64,000 bases of DNA. It comes from Lachnospiraceae bacterium UBA7050 (GTDB lineage Bacteria; Bacillota; Clostridia; Lachnospirales; Lachnospiraceae). The position numbers and the translations under genes were made by a program. Under the pieces are notes generated by a model that searched no databases, had not been told where the DNA came from, and saw nothing but the letters and a program-made list of their open reading frames with translations. The DNA lies in the NCBI GenBank assembly GCA_002493905.1, contig DLAJ01000010.1, positions 45,199 to 109,198 of the forward strand. The letters run 5' to 3'. Positions 24,629 through 32,113 of this stretch are shown here, in pieces (positions within the stretch are counted from its first letter, which is position 1; each line of letters begins with the position of its first letter).

Positions 24629-25562
24629 TTGCCGCCCCGCCGCTTGCACAGGCACGCAGATACTCCTGCATTTTTTCGATATACAATGTTGCAAGACTAC
24701 TGAGGATCCGGTTCTTTTTTACAATATATCCGATCTTCATCGTCATATTTTCCGTCCCGTCATCCTTTAGCGGAATCGCGCGGTAGTCTCCGCCGTTTAA
24801 CTCCCCGCAGATAATACCGGAACAGAGCGTATAGCCGTTCAGCCCGACCATTAAATTTAAGACCGTCGCCCGGTCGTTCGCCTTGATCGTCTGGGAATAC
24901 TCATTCATTGTAAAAATTTCTTCCAAAAAATAAAAGGAATCATTTCCGCCCTGTTCAAAGGAAAGAAACGGATAACCATAAAGCTCCTCCATGCCGATGC
25001 TTTCCTGTTCCGCAAGCGGATGCCCCTTCCACAGATATACATAGGCTTTGCAGTCAATCAGCTCATGAAATTCAATTTCATGGGCATTTAGGAGTTTTGT
25101 AATGACCTTGCGGTTAAACTCGCTGAGATACAAAATTCCGATCTCACTGCGGAGTCCTGCCACATCTTCGATCACTTCCCTTGTCTTGGCTTCCTTAATT
25201 GCAAATTCATATTGGGACGCATCCAGATTCTTAACCATCTCCACAAACGCTTTGACGGCAAATGAATAGTGCTGCGTCGTCACACTGAATTTCTTCTTAA
25301 TCTTTCCGGATGGACCGTATTTCTCCGCAAGCTGCTCGTACTGGTCATAAATCTGCCTCGCATAAGTAATAAACTCCTGACCGTCATTCGTCAGCGTTAC
25401 GCCTCTGGCACCACGGCGGAATATCGTAATTCCCAGTTCTTTTTCCAGTTCCTGCATAGCGCTGGTAAGCGACGGCTGTGAAAGATACAGGCGCTCCGCC
25501 GCCTTATTCATGGACCCCGTCTCCGAAATCACAATAGCATAATGGAATTGTTGTAATGTCAT
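24621..25562 (-). CDS. LysR-family regulator beside the methionine transporter
   Basis: 313 residues: N-terminal winged helix (LQQFHYAIVISETGSMNKAAERLYLSQPSLTSAMQELEKELGITIF) and an effector-binding domain. By position immediately upstream of metQNI and by its overall look it resembles sulfur-amino-acid regulators of the CmbR/CysB-like group, which usually sense O-acetylserine or a related compound. This is inference from context. The ATG at 25562 has GGAGG six bases upstream; the longer open frame has no such site. Confidence 0.85.
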   Translation of the reverse strand: MTLQQFHYAIVISETGSMNKAAERLYLSQPSLTSAMQELEKELGITIFRRGARGVTLTNDGQEFITYARQIYDQYEQLAEKYGPSGKIKKKFSVTTQHYSFAVKAFVEMVKNLDASQYEFAIKEAKTREVIEDVAGLRSEIGILYLSEFNRKVITKLLNAHEIEFHELIDCKAYVYLWKGHPLAEQESIGMEELYGYPFLSFEQGGNDSFYFLEEIFTMNEYSQTIKANDRATVLNLMVGLNGYTLCSGIICGELNGGDYRAIPLKDDGTENMTMKIGYIVKKNRILSSLATLYIEKMQEYLRACASGGAANG

Positions 25563-25790
25563 AAACATCCTCCGTTTGAGTGAAAATACCGATTGGCAGA
25601 ATGCACACGGTCTTACATGACAGCCTTCCTCAAAAAACATTTGTCACACGCCATGCTCAAACCGCCACATGATTGTAACACAGGCAGACGGCCTGCGCAA
25701 GACGGACGGCTTTGCGCCGCAGAACTGTTTGAGTTTTCCATTATTTCCATTATTTTGGCAGAGAACAGTCCAAAATCAGATAATTCAAAT

Positions 25791-25831
25791 AAAGAGGGGA
25801 CCGCACTATCCAGATGCGGCAACCCCTCTTT
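25791..25831 (-). terminator. Terminator of the Rpn-family gene
   Basis: AAGAGGGG (25792-25799) and CCCCTCTT (25823-25830), with an inner CCGCA/TGCGG pairing; TTTATTTG follows on the minus strand. It lies 32 bases after the stop. Confidence 0.8.
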
Positions 25832-25862
25832 CGTAAAATATCATTTTTATCTTTCAGAATCC

Positions 25863-26699
25863 TTATATGCTTTGCAAATCTCCTTCCAACGCCTCCACCT
25901 GTTCAACCGTTAAGCCGGTATAGGATGCAATATCGTCAATCGATAACTGATTTTTCTTTAACATCTTGACTGCCGCCTGAATTTTCCCCTGCTCTATACC
26001 CTGTTGTATTCCTCGTTCTATCCCTCGTTCTATCCCCTGCTGTACGCCCTGCTCATACTTCTCCTGATATTTCATCTGCAACGTCATATAATCCAGCCTC
26101 CATTTCTCATTATTTCTGACGGATTCAATTTCCTTCTCCAGCGCCTTTGTATAATCGTCCGATGCCTCTTTCCCATCTATGAAATCCAATACCTTTTTCA
26201 TTTCCGGCGTAATGTCGTCCATGATCCCCTTGGTATTCAAGATGATCTTGACCGCGTCGTCCCCAAGCCGTATGGCCGGGTTCTGGATACAGCGATTCTC
26301 AAAGGTATAGATATGCCGTCCTTCCCCAAATAGATCAAACGTGCATACAAAGATAATAAAGCTGCGTTTCAGGTTCCTGTAATTCTCCCCTTTTTCTAAA
26401 ATACCAAGGTCTATCATCCCCTGATAATACCTTGTACGCTTCGCAAGATTTCCGTTTCCCGTAGTCTGCATCTCGATATTATATACGGAATTGTCGTCAT
26501 CCTCCACATAAATATCCAGTCTCACGCTTTTCGCATCCGCCGAAAGGTCTATCGTATCCTGTGACTTAGGATATTCAATCCGCGATATTTTGATTCCAAG
26601 TACCCTCTCTAAAAACGGCTTACAGAATTTCGGGTTCCTCATAATAATGCTGAACATAAAATCGTCTTTGAGCTGCAATTCTTCAAATGCTTTTTCCAT
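25863..26699 (-). CDS. Rpn-family PD-(D/E)XK nuclease-like protein
   Basis: 278 residues of the recombination-promoting nuclease/putative transposase family. N-terminus KDDFMFSIIMRNPKFCKPFLERVLGIKI is typical; the nuclease core shows Asp in VRLDIYVEDDDN and Glu-x-Gln in YNIEMQTT, a PD-(D/E)XK variant. Near the C-terminus a repeated GIERGIERGIQQGIEQG block forms a charged helix, then a short helical domain (LSIDDIASYTGLTVEQVEAL). Such proteins are numerous in Lachnospiraceae and their cellular role is unclear; E. coli RpnA cuts DNA. Stands alone with its own terminator. Confidence 0.85.
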   Translation of the reverse strand: MEKAFEELQLKDDFMFSIIMRNPKFCKPFLERVLGIKISRIEYPKSQDTIDLSADAKSVRLDIYVEDDDNSVYNIEMQTTGNGNLAKRTRYYQGMIDLGILEKGENYRNLKRSFIIFVCTFDLFGEGRHIYTFENRCIQNPAIRLGDDAVKIILNTKGIMDDITPEMKKVLDFIDGKEASDDYTKALEKEIESVRNNEKWRLDYMTLQMKYQEKYEQGVQQGIERGIERGIQQGIEQGKIQAAVKMLKKNQLSIDDIASYTGLTVEQVEALEGDLQSI

Positions 26700-26846
26700 A
26701 TAAAACCTTCCCGGTTTTCAGCTCTTCTCTCATTTCTATTATAATCAATGCTCATCCTGCTGACAAGCCGCTGTCTATGCAGTCTTGCAAAATTTAGTCA
26801 AAAACTGCAGCAGATTTGTAACAGTATCCGGCTCTGCAATCAGATG

Positions 26847-26875
26847 TTGAATGCCTAGAAAATACATGGTATTAT
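26847..26875 (+). promoter_or_regulatory. Promoter of the Rrf2 regulator gene
   Basis: TTGAAT (26847-26852), 17 bases, TATTAT (26870-26875), 55 bases before the ATG. Confidence 0.65.
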
Positions 26876-26929
26876 AGGGATATCAGTTGGAAAGCCACAG
26901 AATTGGAATCAGAAAGGGAGGTACGCTGT

Positions 26930-27352
26930 ATGAAAATTTCAACGAAAGGAAGATATGCGCTTCGCATGATGCTCGATTTAGCGGCGCATCAGGAGGACGG
27001 TTATGTTTCGCTTGCCGAGATTGCGGCGCGCCAGGGCATTTCCAAAAAATATTTAGAGCAGATTGTCCCACTCCTTACTCACGCTGATTTTCTGCTGACA
27101 AGCCGCGGCTTTCAGGGAGGATACCGTCTGACAAAAGCCGCCTCAGATTACACAGTGAAAGACATCTTACGGCTAACAGAAGGCAGTCTTGCCCCTGTCG
27201 CCTGTGCCTCGAATCATCCCGCCGCCTGTGAGAGAAGCGCATCCTGCCCGACACTGCCGCTCTGGCAGGGGCTTAATCGGGTCATCGATGATTATCTAAG
27301 CAGCATCACCCTGCAGGATTTAGCAGACAACGAACGCCGCCACGCTTTGTGA
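26930..27352 (+). CDS. Rrf2-family regulator, possibly Fe-S or Cys-metabolism sensing
   Basis: 140 residues: winged helix typical of Rrf2 (MKISTKGRYALRMMLDLA, SLAEIAARQGISKKYLEQIVPLL, LLTSRGFQGGYRL). Three Cys follow in the loop before the last helix (VACASNHPAACERSASC; spacing C-x7-C-x5-C), like the cluster-binding Cys of IscR-type members. It converges with cysK, whose control by the Rrf2 protein CymR is known in Bacillus, so a CymR- or IscR-like role in sulfur metabolism is likely. GGGAGG (26916-26921) sets the start; the frame upstream is longer but lacks a site. Confidence 0.87.
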   Translation: MKISTKGRYALRMMLDLAAHQEDGYVSLAEIAARQGISKKYLEQIVPLLTHADFLLTSRGFQGGYRLTKAASDYTVKDILRLTEGSLAPVACASNHPAACERSASCPTLPLWQGLNRVIDDYLSSITLQDLADNERRHAL

Positions 27353-27371
27353 GCCGGCTCATCATAAAAAC

Positions 27372-27398
27372 AGGGCGGTAACAAACCGCCCTATTTTT
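27372..27398. terminator. Terminator between rrf2 and cysK (convergent)
   Basis: AGGGCGG (27372-27378) and CCGCCCT (27386-27392) with a 7-base loop, followed by ATTTTT on the plus strand; on the minus strand GTTTTT follows, so it can serve both genes. Confidence 0.8.
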
Positions 27399-27519
27399 CC
27401 GTCCGATGCATGATACAATCTTACTGATGCATGATGCAATCTTATGCATAGTATGCTGTCCGATTCAGATTGATACGGCGCTGCCCCCCGCATCTCTCCG
27501 CTCTATGACCCGCTTCCCG

Positions 27520-28452
27520 TCACTCCTCTGCAAACATCGGTGTGGAAAGATAGCGGTCGCCCGTATCGGGAAGCAATGCCACGATCACCTTCCCCTTATT
27601 TTCGGGACGTTTTGCAAGTTTTGCTGCCGCCCATACCGCAGCGCCCGATGAGATTCCGACAAGCAGCCCCTCTTTTCTTGCAAGCGTTCTGCCCGTCTCA
27701 AAGGCGTCCTCATTTTCTACGGTAATAATTTCATCATACACTTCCGTATTCAGTGTATCGGGTACAAAGCCTGCGCCGATGCCCTGAATTTTGTGCGCCC
27801 CCGGCGTTCCCTTGGAGAGCACCGGAGAGCCTGCCGGTTCCACAGCTACGATCTTCACATTCGGATTTTTACTCTTTAAGTATTCGCCGACGCCCGTAAT
27901 GGTCCCGCCCGTACCGACGCCCGCGACAAAGAAATCGACCTTTCCGTCCGTATCCTCCCAGATCTCCGGTCCGGTTGTCGCCCGATGCGCCGCCGGGTTC
28001 GCCGGATTGACAAACTGCCCCGGAATAAAACTATTCTCTGTCTCTTTGGCGAGTTCTTCCGCCTTTTCGATTGCGCCCTTCATTCCCTTTGCGCCTTCTG
28101 TCAGAACAATTTCCGCCCCGTACGCCTTCAGCAGACTACGGCGTTCCACACTCATCGTCTCCGGCATCGTCAGAATGATCCGATAACCTTTTGACGCGGC
28201 GATCGCGGCAAGACCGATGCCCGTATTTCCGCTTGTCGGCTCAATGATGACCGAACCGGGCTTTAAGACGCCCTTCTTCTCCGCATCTTCGATCATTGCG
28301 CGCGCCACCCGGTCTTTCACGCTGCCTGCCGGATTTAAATATTCCAGTTTTGCATAAATATCCGCTCCCAGAGACTTCTCCGCAATATAGTTGTTCAGTT
28401 TTAGCAGCGGCGTTTTTCCGATCAGATCGGTAATTCTTTCATACGTTTTCAT
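27520..28452 (-). CDS. cysK: Cysteine synthase A (O-acetylserine sulfhydrylase)
   Basis: 310 residues. PLP enzyme making L-cysteine from O-acetylserine and sulfide. Schiff-base Lys46 in NPAGSVKDR, substrate loop PTSGNTGIGLA, phosphate-binding GVGTGGTITG, and HKIQGIGAGFVP. Full length. AGGAGGG precedes the ATG. It has its own strong promoter and converges with the Rrf2 regulator gene. Confidence 0.96.
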   Translation of the reverse strand: MKTYERITDLIGKTPLLKLNNYIAEKSLGADIYAKLEYLNPAGSVKDRVARAMIEDAEKKGVLKPGSVIIEPTSGNTGIGLAAIAASKGYRIILTMPETMSVERRSLLKAYGAEIVLTEGAKGMKGAIEKAEELAKETENSFIPGQFVNPANPAAHRATTGPEIWEDTDGKVDFFVAGVGTGGTITGVGEYLKSKNPNVKIVAVEPAGSPVLSKGTPGAHKIQGIGAGFVPDTLNTEVYDEIITVENEDAFETGRTLARKEGLLVGISSGAAVWAAAKLAKRPENKGKVIVALLPDTGDRYLSTPMFAEE

Positions 28453-28488
28453 AATATTGTCCCTCCTGCTTCATTCCTGTTTCATAAA

Positions 28489-28543
28489 ATATAATTCCTA
28501 TGTAATTTATAGGCATTGTAACGCGCTTTCCACATCTTGTCAA
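28489..28543 (-). promoter_or_regulatory. cysK promoter with candidate Rrf2/CymR box
   Basis: Minus strand TTGACA (28543-28538), 17 bases, TACAAT (28520-28515). Just downstream (28512-28489) TAAATTACATAGGAATTAT resembles the AT-rich site with GGAATT bound by CymR-type Rrf2 regulators. The box assignment is by eye. Confidence 0.6.
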
Positions 28544-28551
28544 GAATTTTT

Positions 28552-29094
28552 TTACCTGACTGGTTTCCAAACCTTCTCAACACAGAACTGCGCCGCATAA
28601 CTGAGCAGGATTCCGCTGATGACCCCGCACAAAACATCGCTCGGATAATGCACGCCCACATAAAGTCTTGACAGAGCCATCACGATCGCAAACAAAAGCA
28701 GCGGTATTCCAAATCGTTTCGGCAGCGTTCTGACAAACACGCCCGCCGCCGAAAATGCCGCCGCCGAATGCCCCGATGGAAATGAAAAATCATTAAGCCT
28801 TGGAACTAACGGCACCAGATCAGGAATCGCGTCATACGGTCTCGTCCGTGCAACGATCTGTTTTAATAAAAGATTGTTCACGCAGAGGGAAAAGAACAGC
28901 GCAAGCAGGCTCATACAGCCGATCCTTCTTGTTTTTCTGAAACATAAAAATACCAGGGAAACCGCAATCCAGATCATTCCCGCATCGCCGAGCCTCGTAA
29001 TGAAAACAAGGATTGGCGTCAGAAAGCGGTTCCTGATAAATTCCTGTATAAATAATAAAACGCCTGCATCAAATTCTGCCAGTGTATGTATCAT
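28552..29094 (-). CDS. PAP2-family membrane phosphatase
   Basis: 180 residues with five to six membrane helices. The three phosphatase motifs are present: KQIVARTRP (K-x6-RP), FPSGHSAA (PSGH) and SRLYVGVHYPSDV (SR-x5-H). Candidates are undecaprenyl pyrophosphate phosphatase (BcrC-like) or a lipid phosphatase acting on the outer face of the membrane. Upstream comes a stop-proximal hairpin (29150-29196) and then the DUF6472 gene, so the three may be co-transcribed. GAGGA lies rather far (14 bases) from the ATG. Confidence 0.85.
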   Translation of the reverse strand: MIHTLAEFDAGVLLFIQEFIRNRFLTPILVFITRLGDAGMIWIAVSLVFLCFRKTRRIGCMSLLALFFSLCVNNLLLKQIVARTRPYDAIPDLVPLVPRLNDFSFPSGHSAAAFSAAGVFVRTLPKRFGIPLLLFAIVMALSRLYVGVHYPSDVLCGVISGILLSYAAQFCVEKVWKPVR

Positions 29095-29149
29095 ATCCGC
29101 ACCATATCCTCAGTTTTAGAATCATCCGTAAAGTAGATTTTTCAAGGCG

Positions 29150-29196
29150 AAAAGATTTTCTGAACGGACCTCTTCTGACCGTTTAGAAAATCTTTT
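29150..29196 (-). promoter_or_regulatory. Stop-proximal hairpin, H1 type (copy D)
   Basis: AAAAGATTTTCT (29150-29161) pairs with AGAAAATCTTTT (29185-29196), 12 bp, with an inner AACGG/CCGTT stem. It begins 6 bases after the TAA of the DUF6472 gene. The AGATTTTCT/AGAAAATCT core is shared with hairpins at 34986-35026 and 63685-63725 and nearly so at 45453-45491, while inner stems differ in sequence but still pair. Confidence 0.7.
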
Positions 29197-29201
29197 TGTT
29201 T

Positions 29202-29387
29202 TTACATCTGATGCCGCACGACCCGATACTCATCATCCAGAGAAAAATACGGACAGGCATCATTCGTTCCTCTTAAAAACCGCTGCATATCGTCCTCGTC
29301 TAAGTTCACATCGCAGACATAATATTCCTCATCCTCATCATATGCATAATGACTGCAGTTATCACAATTTGTCATGTTTGCGCTCAT
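29202..29387 (-). CDS. DUF6472-like small Cys-rich protein
   Basis: 61 residues with four Cys (NCDNCSHY, YYVCDV, NDACPYF) in a zinc-ribbon-like spacing and many acidic residues (DEDEEYY, NLDEDDMQRF). Fits the DUF6472 type found in Lachnospiraceae; function unknown. The ATG at 29387 and the codons up to the second ATG (29375) belong to a repeated cassette shared with another gene; family members would be expected to begin near the second Met (MTNCDNC), so either start could be used. AGGAGCTCGCAGC precedes the first ATG. Confidence 0.75.
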   Translation of the reverse strand: MSANMTNCDNCSHYAYDEDEEYYVCDVNLDEDDMQRFLRGTNDACPYFSLDDEYRVVRHQM

Positions 29388-29480
29388 GCTGCGAGCTCCT
29401 TTCTTTGCGAGCAGCTAGTGCGCCAATGTTTGCGATGCTCGCAGCGCAAACTTGGGATTGAAAATTTTTAATTTTCAATC
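29381..29480 (-). repeat. Intergenic cassette type II, copy 1
   Basis: A 100-base block 90 percent identical, without gaps, to 43381-43480. On the minus strand it holds hairpin 1 (29480-29456, 25-base near-perfect palindrome), hairpin 2 (arms 29423-29434 and 29445-29455), then AAAGAAAGGAGCTCGCAGC and the ATG plus two codons of the next gene. It thus runs from an upstream TAA in hairpin 1 to a translation start. Confidence 0.9.
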
Positions 29481-29481
29481 T

Positions 29482-29620
29482 TCCCTTCCATTCTGATACT
29501 CCCGCCGTACCACAGATCTGCCTGCGGTACAGCTTCCATATGGAGTTTGCAGATTTTCTTTCCGTTTTCACCAAACGGCTTTCTGCCATTGCGGCAGAAA
29601 CTACCTTCCCTGTGAATTTT
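29482..29620 (-). other. Orphan reading frame between the exchanger gene and cassette II
   Basis: An open stretch of about 48 codons continues in the frame of the exchanger gene past its TAG (29621-29623) and ends Lys-Ile-Glu-Asn-stop inside hairpin 1 of the cassette. The only ATG gives 23 residues (MEAVPQADLWYGGSIRMEG...). The gene before the other cassette copy ends Lys-Ile-Glu-Asp-stop at the same place. Possibly the tail of a deleted gene; not called as a CDS. Confidence 0.35.
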
Positions 29621-30562
29621 CTACGCTGTCAGCAATAAATGTACAAAATATCCTGCATAGCCAATCAGCATGACCGCGCCCGCCCATCTGCGCAGCATTT
29701 TGCCTTTTGCCGTTGTGATCAATAAAAAGGCTGCGGCGGCAATCCCAATGATACCGTCCAAGAGGAACGCGCGCTGATACGGAACCACGGTGATAAGTGA
29801 CGTCGTACCGAGTACAAACAGGATATTGAAAATATTGCTTCCGATGATGTTGCCGATCGCAATGTCCGCGCTTCCCTTGCGCGCTGCCGTCACGGACGTG
29901 ATCAGTTCGGGAAGCGAAGTCCCGAATGCCACGATCGTAAGCCCGATCAGCCGCTCACTCATTCCCAGCGCCTTTGCGATCGCCGATGCGTTGTCAACCG
30001 TAAGCTGACTTCCAATTACGATAGCAGCAAGTCCGCCGGCCGTCATCAGAAGGATCAGCCAGACACTTTTTTTCTCACCGTTTTCTTCCTCTGCCTCGTC
30101 CTTTCCTTTTTTCGACTGTGCGATCAGATAGCCAAAAAAGCAGAGGAAAACGCCCCAGAGGATCAGGCCGGAGCTGAGCGTTAATTTCTGCTCTAAATAT
30201 CCCATCGCGGCAAGCAGCACAGAGACTCCGATCAGAAACGGCATCTCGTAGCGGACCGTATTTTTCTGCACCTTCAGCGGACGGATGCATGCCGTCAGAC
30301 CAAGGATCAGCAGGATATTCATGATATTGCTTCCGAGGATGTTGCCGACCGATAAGTCCGCGCTGCCCTTCATCCCCGCCACAATACTGATCGCCGCCTC
30401 CGGCGCGCTCGTGCCGAACGCCACGATCGTTAAACCGATCACGATCTGCGGAATATGAAAGCGCTCTGCGATTCCAACTGCGCCGTCCACAAAGTAATCC
30501 GCACCTTTGAGCAGCAGAACAAATCCCACAAGCAGCAAAACAACATTCCAAACTAACTCCAT
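29621..30562 (-). CDS. Calcium/sodium (cation) exchanger, CaxA/YrbG family
   Basis: 313 residues, about ten membrane helices in two inverted repeats. Each repeat carries the alpha motif: IGLTIVAFGTSAPE...VGNILGSNIMNIL and IGLTIVAFGTSLPE...IGNIIGSNIFNIL. A charged cytoplasmic loop (KKGKDEAEEENGEKK) separates them. Family members exchange Ca2+ for Na+ or H+; the Mn-sensing riboswitch in front suggests Mn2+ export here. The ATG at 30562 has GGAGAGG upstream; the longer open frame overlaps the riboswitch terminator. Confidence 0.92.
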   Translation of the reverse strand: MELVWNVVLLLVGFVLLLKGADYFVDGAVGIAERFHIPQIVIGLTIVAFGTSAPEAAISIVAGMKGSADLSVGNILGSNIMNILLILGLTACIRPLKVQKNTVRYEMPFLIGVSVLLAAMGYLEQKLTLSSGLILWGVFLCFFGYLIAQSKKGKDEAEEENGEKKSVWLILLMTAGGLAAIVIGSQLTVDNASAIAKALGMSERLIGLTIVAFGTSLPELITSVTAARKGSADIAIGNIIGSNIFNILFVLGTTSLITVVPYQRAFLLDGIIGIAAAAFLLITTAKGKMLRRWAGAVMLIGYAGYFVHLLLTA

Positions 30563-30604
30563 TTTTCGCACCTCTCCTTCATAAAAAATGACAGCCCAGA
30601 CATT

Positions 30605-30730
30605 AAAAAAGACTTCTGCACACACTTTATCAGTCTGTGCAAAAGTCTTGTTCCTAAACGCCTAGGGGTATAGCCACGGGCTGACCGCCCGGGGTATGTT
30701 GACTATACACTTGCAACTACTCCCTTTTGT
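30605..30730 (-). ncRNA. yybP-ykoY (Mn2+) riboswitch with terminator platform
   Basis: On the minus strand the leader begins AAAAGGGAGTAG (30728), followed by GTCAACATACC, a GGGC/GCCC hairpin, TACCCCTAGGCG and GACTTTTGC, in the order of the yybP-ykoY aptamer. The closing strand GACTTTTGCAC also forms the left arm of an intrinsic terminator (30649-30609) ending in TTTTTT (30610-30605). Mn2+ binding should favour the aptamer stem over the terminator, turning on the exchanger gene 43 bases downstream. Confidence 0.88.
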
Positions 30731-30737
30731 TAAAGAT

Positions 30738-30767
30738 AATGTATCATACCCTCCCCCCGGCTGTCAA
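30738..30767 (-). promoter_or_regulatory. Promoter of the riboswitch/exchanger transcript
   Basis: Minus strand TTGACA (30767-30762), 18 bases, TACATT (30743-30738); transcription would start at about 30731, right at the aptamer. Confidence 0.7.
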
Positions 30768-30798
30768 CAAATTTTTATCAATCCCTTTTCAGCTTTTA

Positions 30799-31842
30799 TC
30801 AGTACCCTTTTCCGTCTTTATCAATTCCTTTCAGCCTCTCAATCTCTCTTTTCTGACTGTTGATCTCTTCCCCGGATACCGTGCCATACTCGTCGCGCAG
30901 GCACCGGATGATGCGCTCCCTGTCGCTGACCGCGGCAGCGTAATCGTTAAGAAGTTCATGGAGCTGCGCCATAGAGTGCAGACCGTCCGTCAGTCTGGGA
31001 GGGGTCTGGATCGTGAAGCATTTCTCATAGTCAGCCAGCGCTTCCTCATATCTTCCGAGCTTTTTGAAGCGGTCCGCCCTGCTGCAGTAAGCCTGCCACG
31101 CCTCAGGATAATGTGTTACGGCAGCGTTCCAGTAGTCAATACCCTCCTGTAATCTGCCTTTTCCAAACATGACATCTCCCATATAGAACTCATATTGATA
31201 ATTCTTTTTTACGGCACGGATACGTTCGATATACGGAACCGCCTCGTCATAGCGCCCGTCATCCAGCAGATTTTCAATGATACCGTAAAGCCCCAGATAA
31301 TTGTCGGGATTCCTTTTCAAGAACTCCTGAAAATATGAGATGACTTCAAAATGATTGTCATACCATTCATCTCCGCATACGCCGTTATTCGCTTCCAGAA
31401 AAGCGACCCATCCTGTTTTTTCTTCCGGATCCAGCTCAAGAACTTTTTTCGCATACTCACCGGCAGTCTCATGGTCGCTCTTTGCCCTGTGGTTATAGAG
31501 GTATGCCAGACAGGAATAAGCCCTGATATTTTTAGGGTCCTCCTGCAGCACGCCCTCCAGAAACCGGATGCAGTGGGCGAATGTTTCCGGATTGATCCGC
31601 CTTTCATGCCAGAACATATTCTCAATCCGTTCAAACTCCGCCTCATTGGAAATGTGAAACAGCTCGTCGATCGTAATGCCAAAAAATACTGCGATATTAG
31701 GCAGTAAAGCGATATCAGGCGTACTTGCTTCCGTTTCCCATTTCGATACCGCCTGAAAAGACACGCCCAGATATTCCGCCAGTTCCTCCTGCGTGACCCC
31801 TTTTGCAAGGCGCAGGGTTTTAATATGTTTTCCGATATTCAT
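30799..31842 (-). CDS. XRE-type helix-turn-helix protein with TPR repeats
   Basis: 347 residues. Residues 1-65 are a Cro/C1-type HTH (IGKHIKTLRLAKGVTQEELAEYLGVSFQAVSKWETEASTPDI). The rest is a helical solenoid of tetratricopeptide-like repeats (YLYNHRAKSDHETAGEYAKKVLELDPEEKTGW, AYCSRADRFKKLGRYEEALADYEKC). This resembles Gram-positive regulators in which the TPR part binds a peptide or partner protein. A perfect inverted repeat lies just upstream of it and no obvious target gene is adjacent. GGAGGTATCAAG precedes the ATG. Confidence 0.85.
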   Translation of the reverse strand: MNIGKHIKTLRLAKGVTQEELAEYLGVSFQAVSKWETEASTPDIALLPNIAVFFGITIDELFHISNEAEFERIENMFWHERRINPETFAHCIRFLEGVLQEDPKNIRAYSCLAYLYNHRAKSDHETAGEYAKKVLELDPEEKTGWVAFLEANNGVCGDEWYDNHFEVISYFQEFLKRNPDNYLGLYGIIENLLDDGRYDEAVPYIERIRAVKKNYQYEFYMGDVMFGKGRLQEGIDYWNAAVTHYPEAWQAYCSRADRFKKLGRYEEALADYEKCFTIQTPPRLTDGLHSMAQLHELLNDYAAAVSDRERIIRCLRDEYGTVSGEEINSQKREIERLKGIDKDGKGY

Positions 31843-31869
31843 CTTGATACCTCCACATACCGATAAGTA

Positions 31870-31890
31870 GTTTGAAAGTTCCTTTCAAAC
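31870..31890. promoter_or_regulatory. Inverted repeat, candidate operator of the XRE-TPR gene
   Basis: GTTTGAAAG (31870-31878), 3 bases, CTTTCAAAC (31882-31890): a perfect 9-bp dyad 28 bases before the regulator's ATG, suitable for dimeric HTH binding and autoregulation. Confidence 0.6.
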
Positions 31891-32007
31891 TTTCCCTCCG
31901 TTCCAAAGCGTTTTACGCTGAGTATTCATGAGCTCATAAACAAAGTATAGCCCGGAATCCGGTCCGCTTCAATCGAAGGGCATTCTAGCGGATTCTAATC
32001 ATGGTTG

Positions 32008-32031
32008 AAAAAAGACCGCAGAGCGGTCTTT
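32008..32031 (-). terminator. Terminator of the potABCD operon
   Basis: AAAGACCGC (32011-32019), loop AGA, GCGGTCTTT (32023-32031); on the minus strand a run of six T follows. It lies 83 bases after the potD stop. Confidence 0.88.
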
Positions 32032-32113
32032 CATAGTTTTCGGAACGCAAACGCTTTCAAAGGTATTTCTTCTGGAACGAAGAGCGAATTCTTCCGGGTT
32101 GAGGAACTTCCGT

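Noticed and set aside
29362..29589. 75-codon open frame crossing cassette type II
   Set aside because: It runs through the hairpins and ribosome binding site of the cassette in another frame and has no site of its own.
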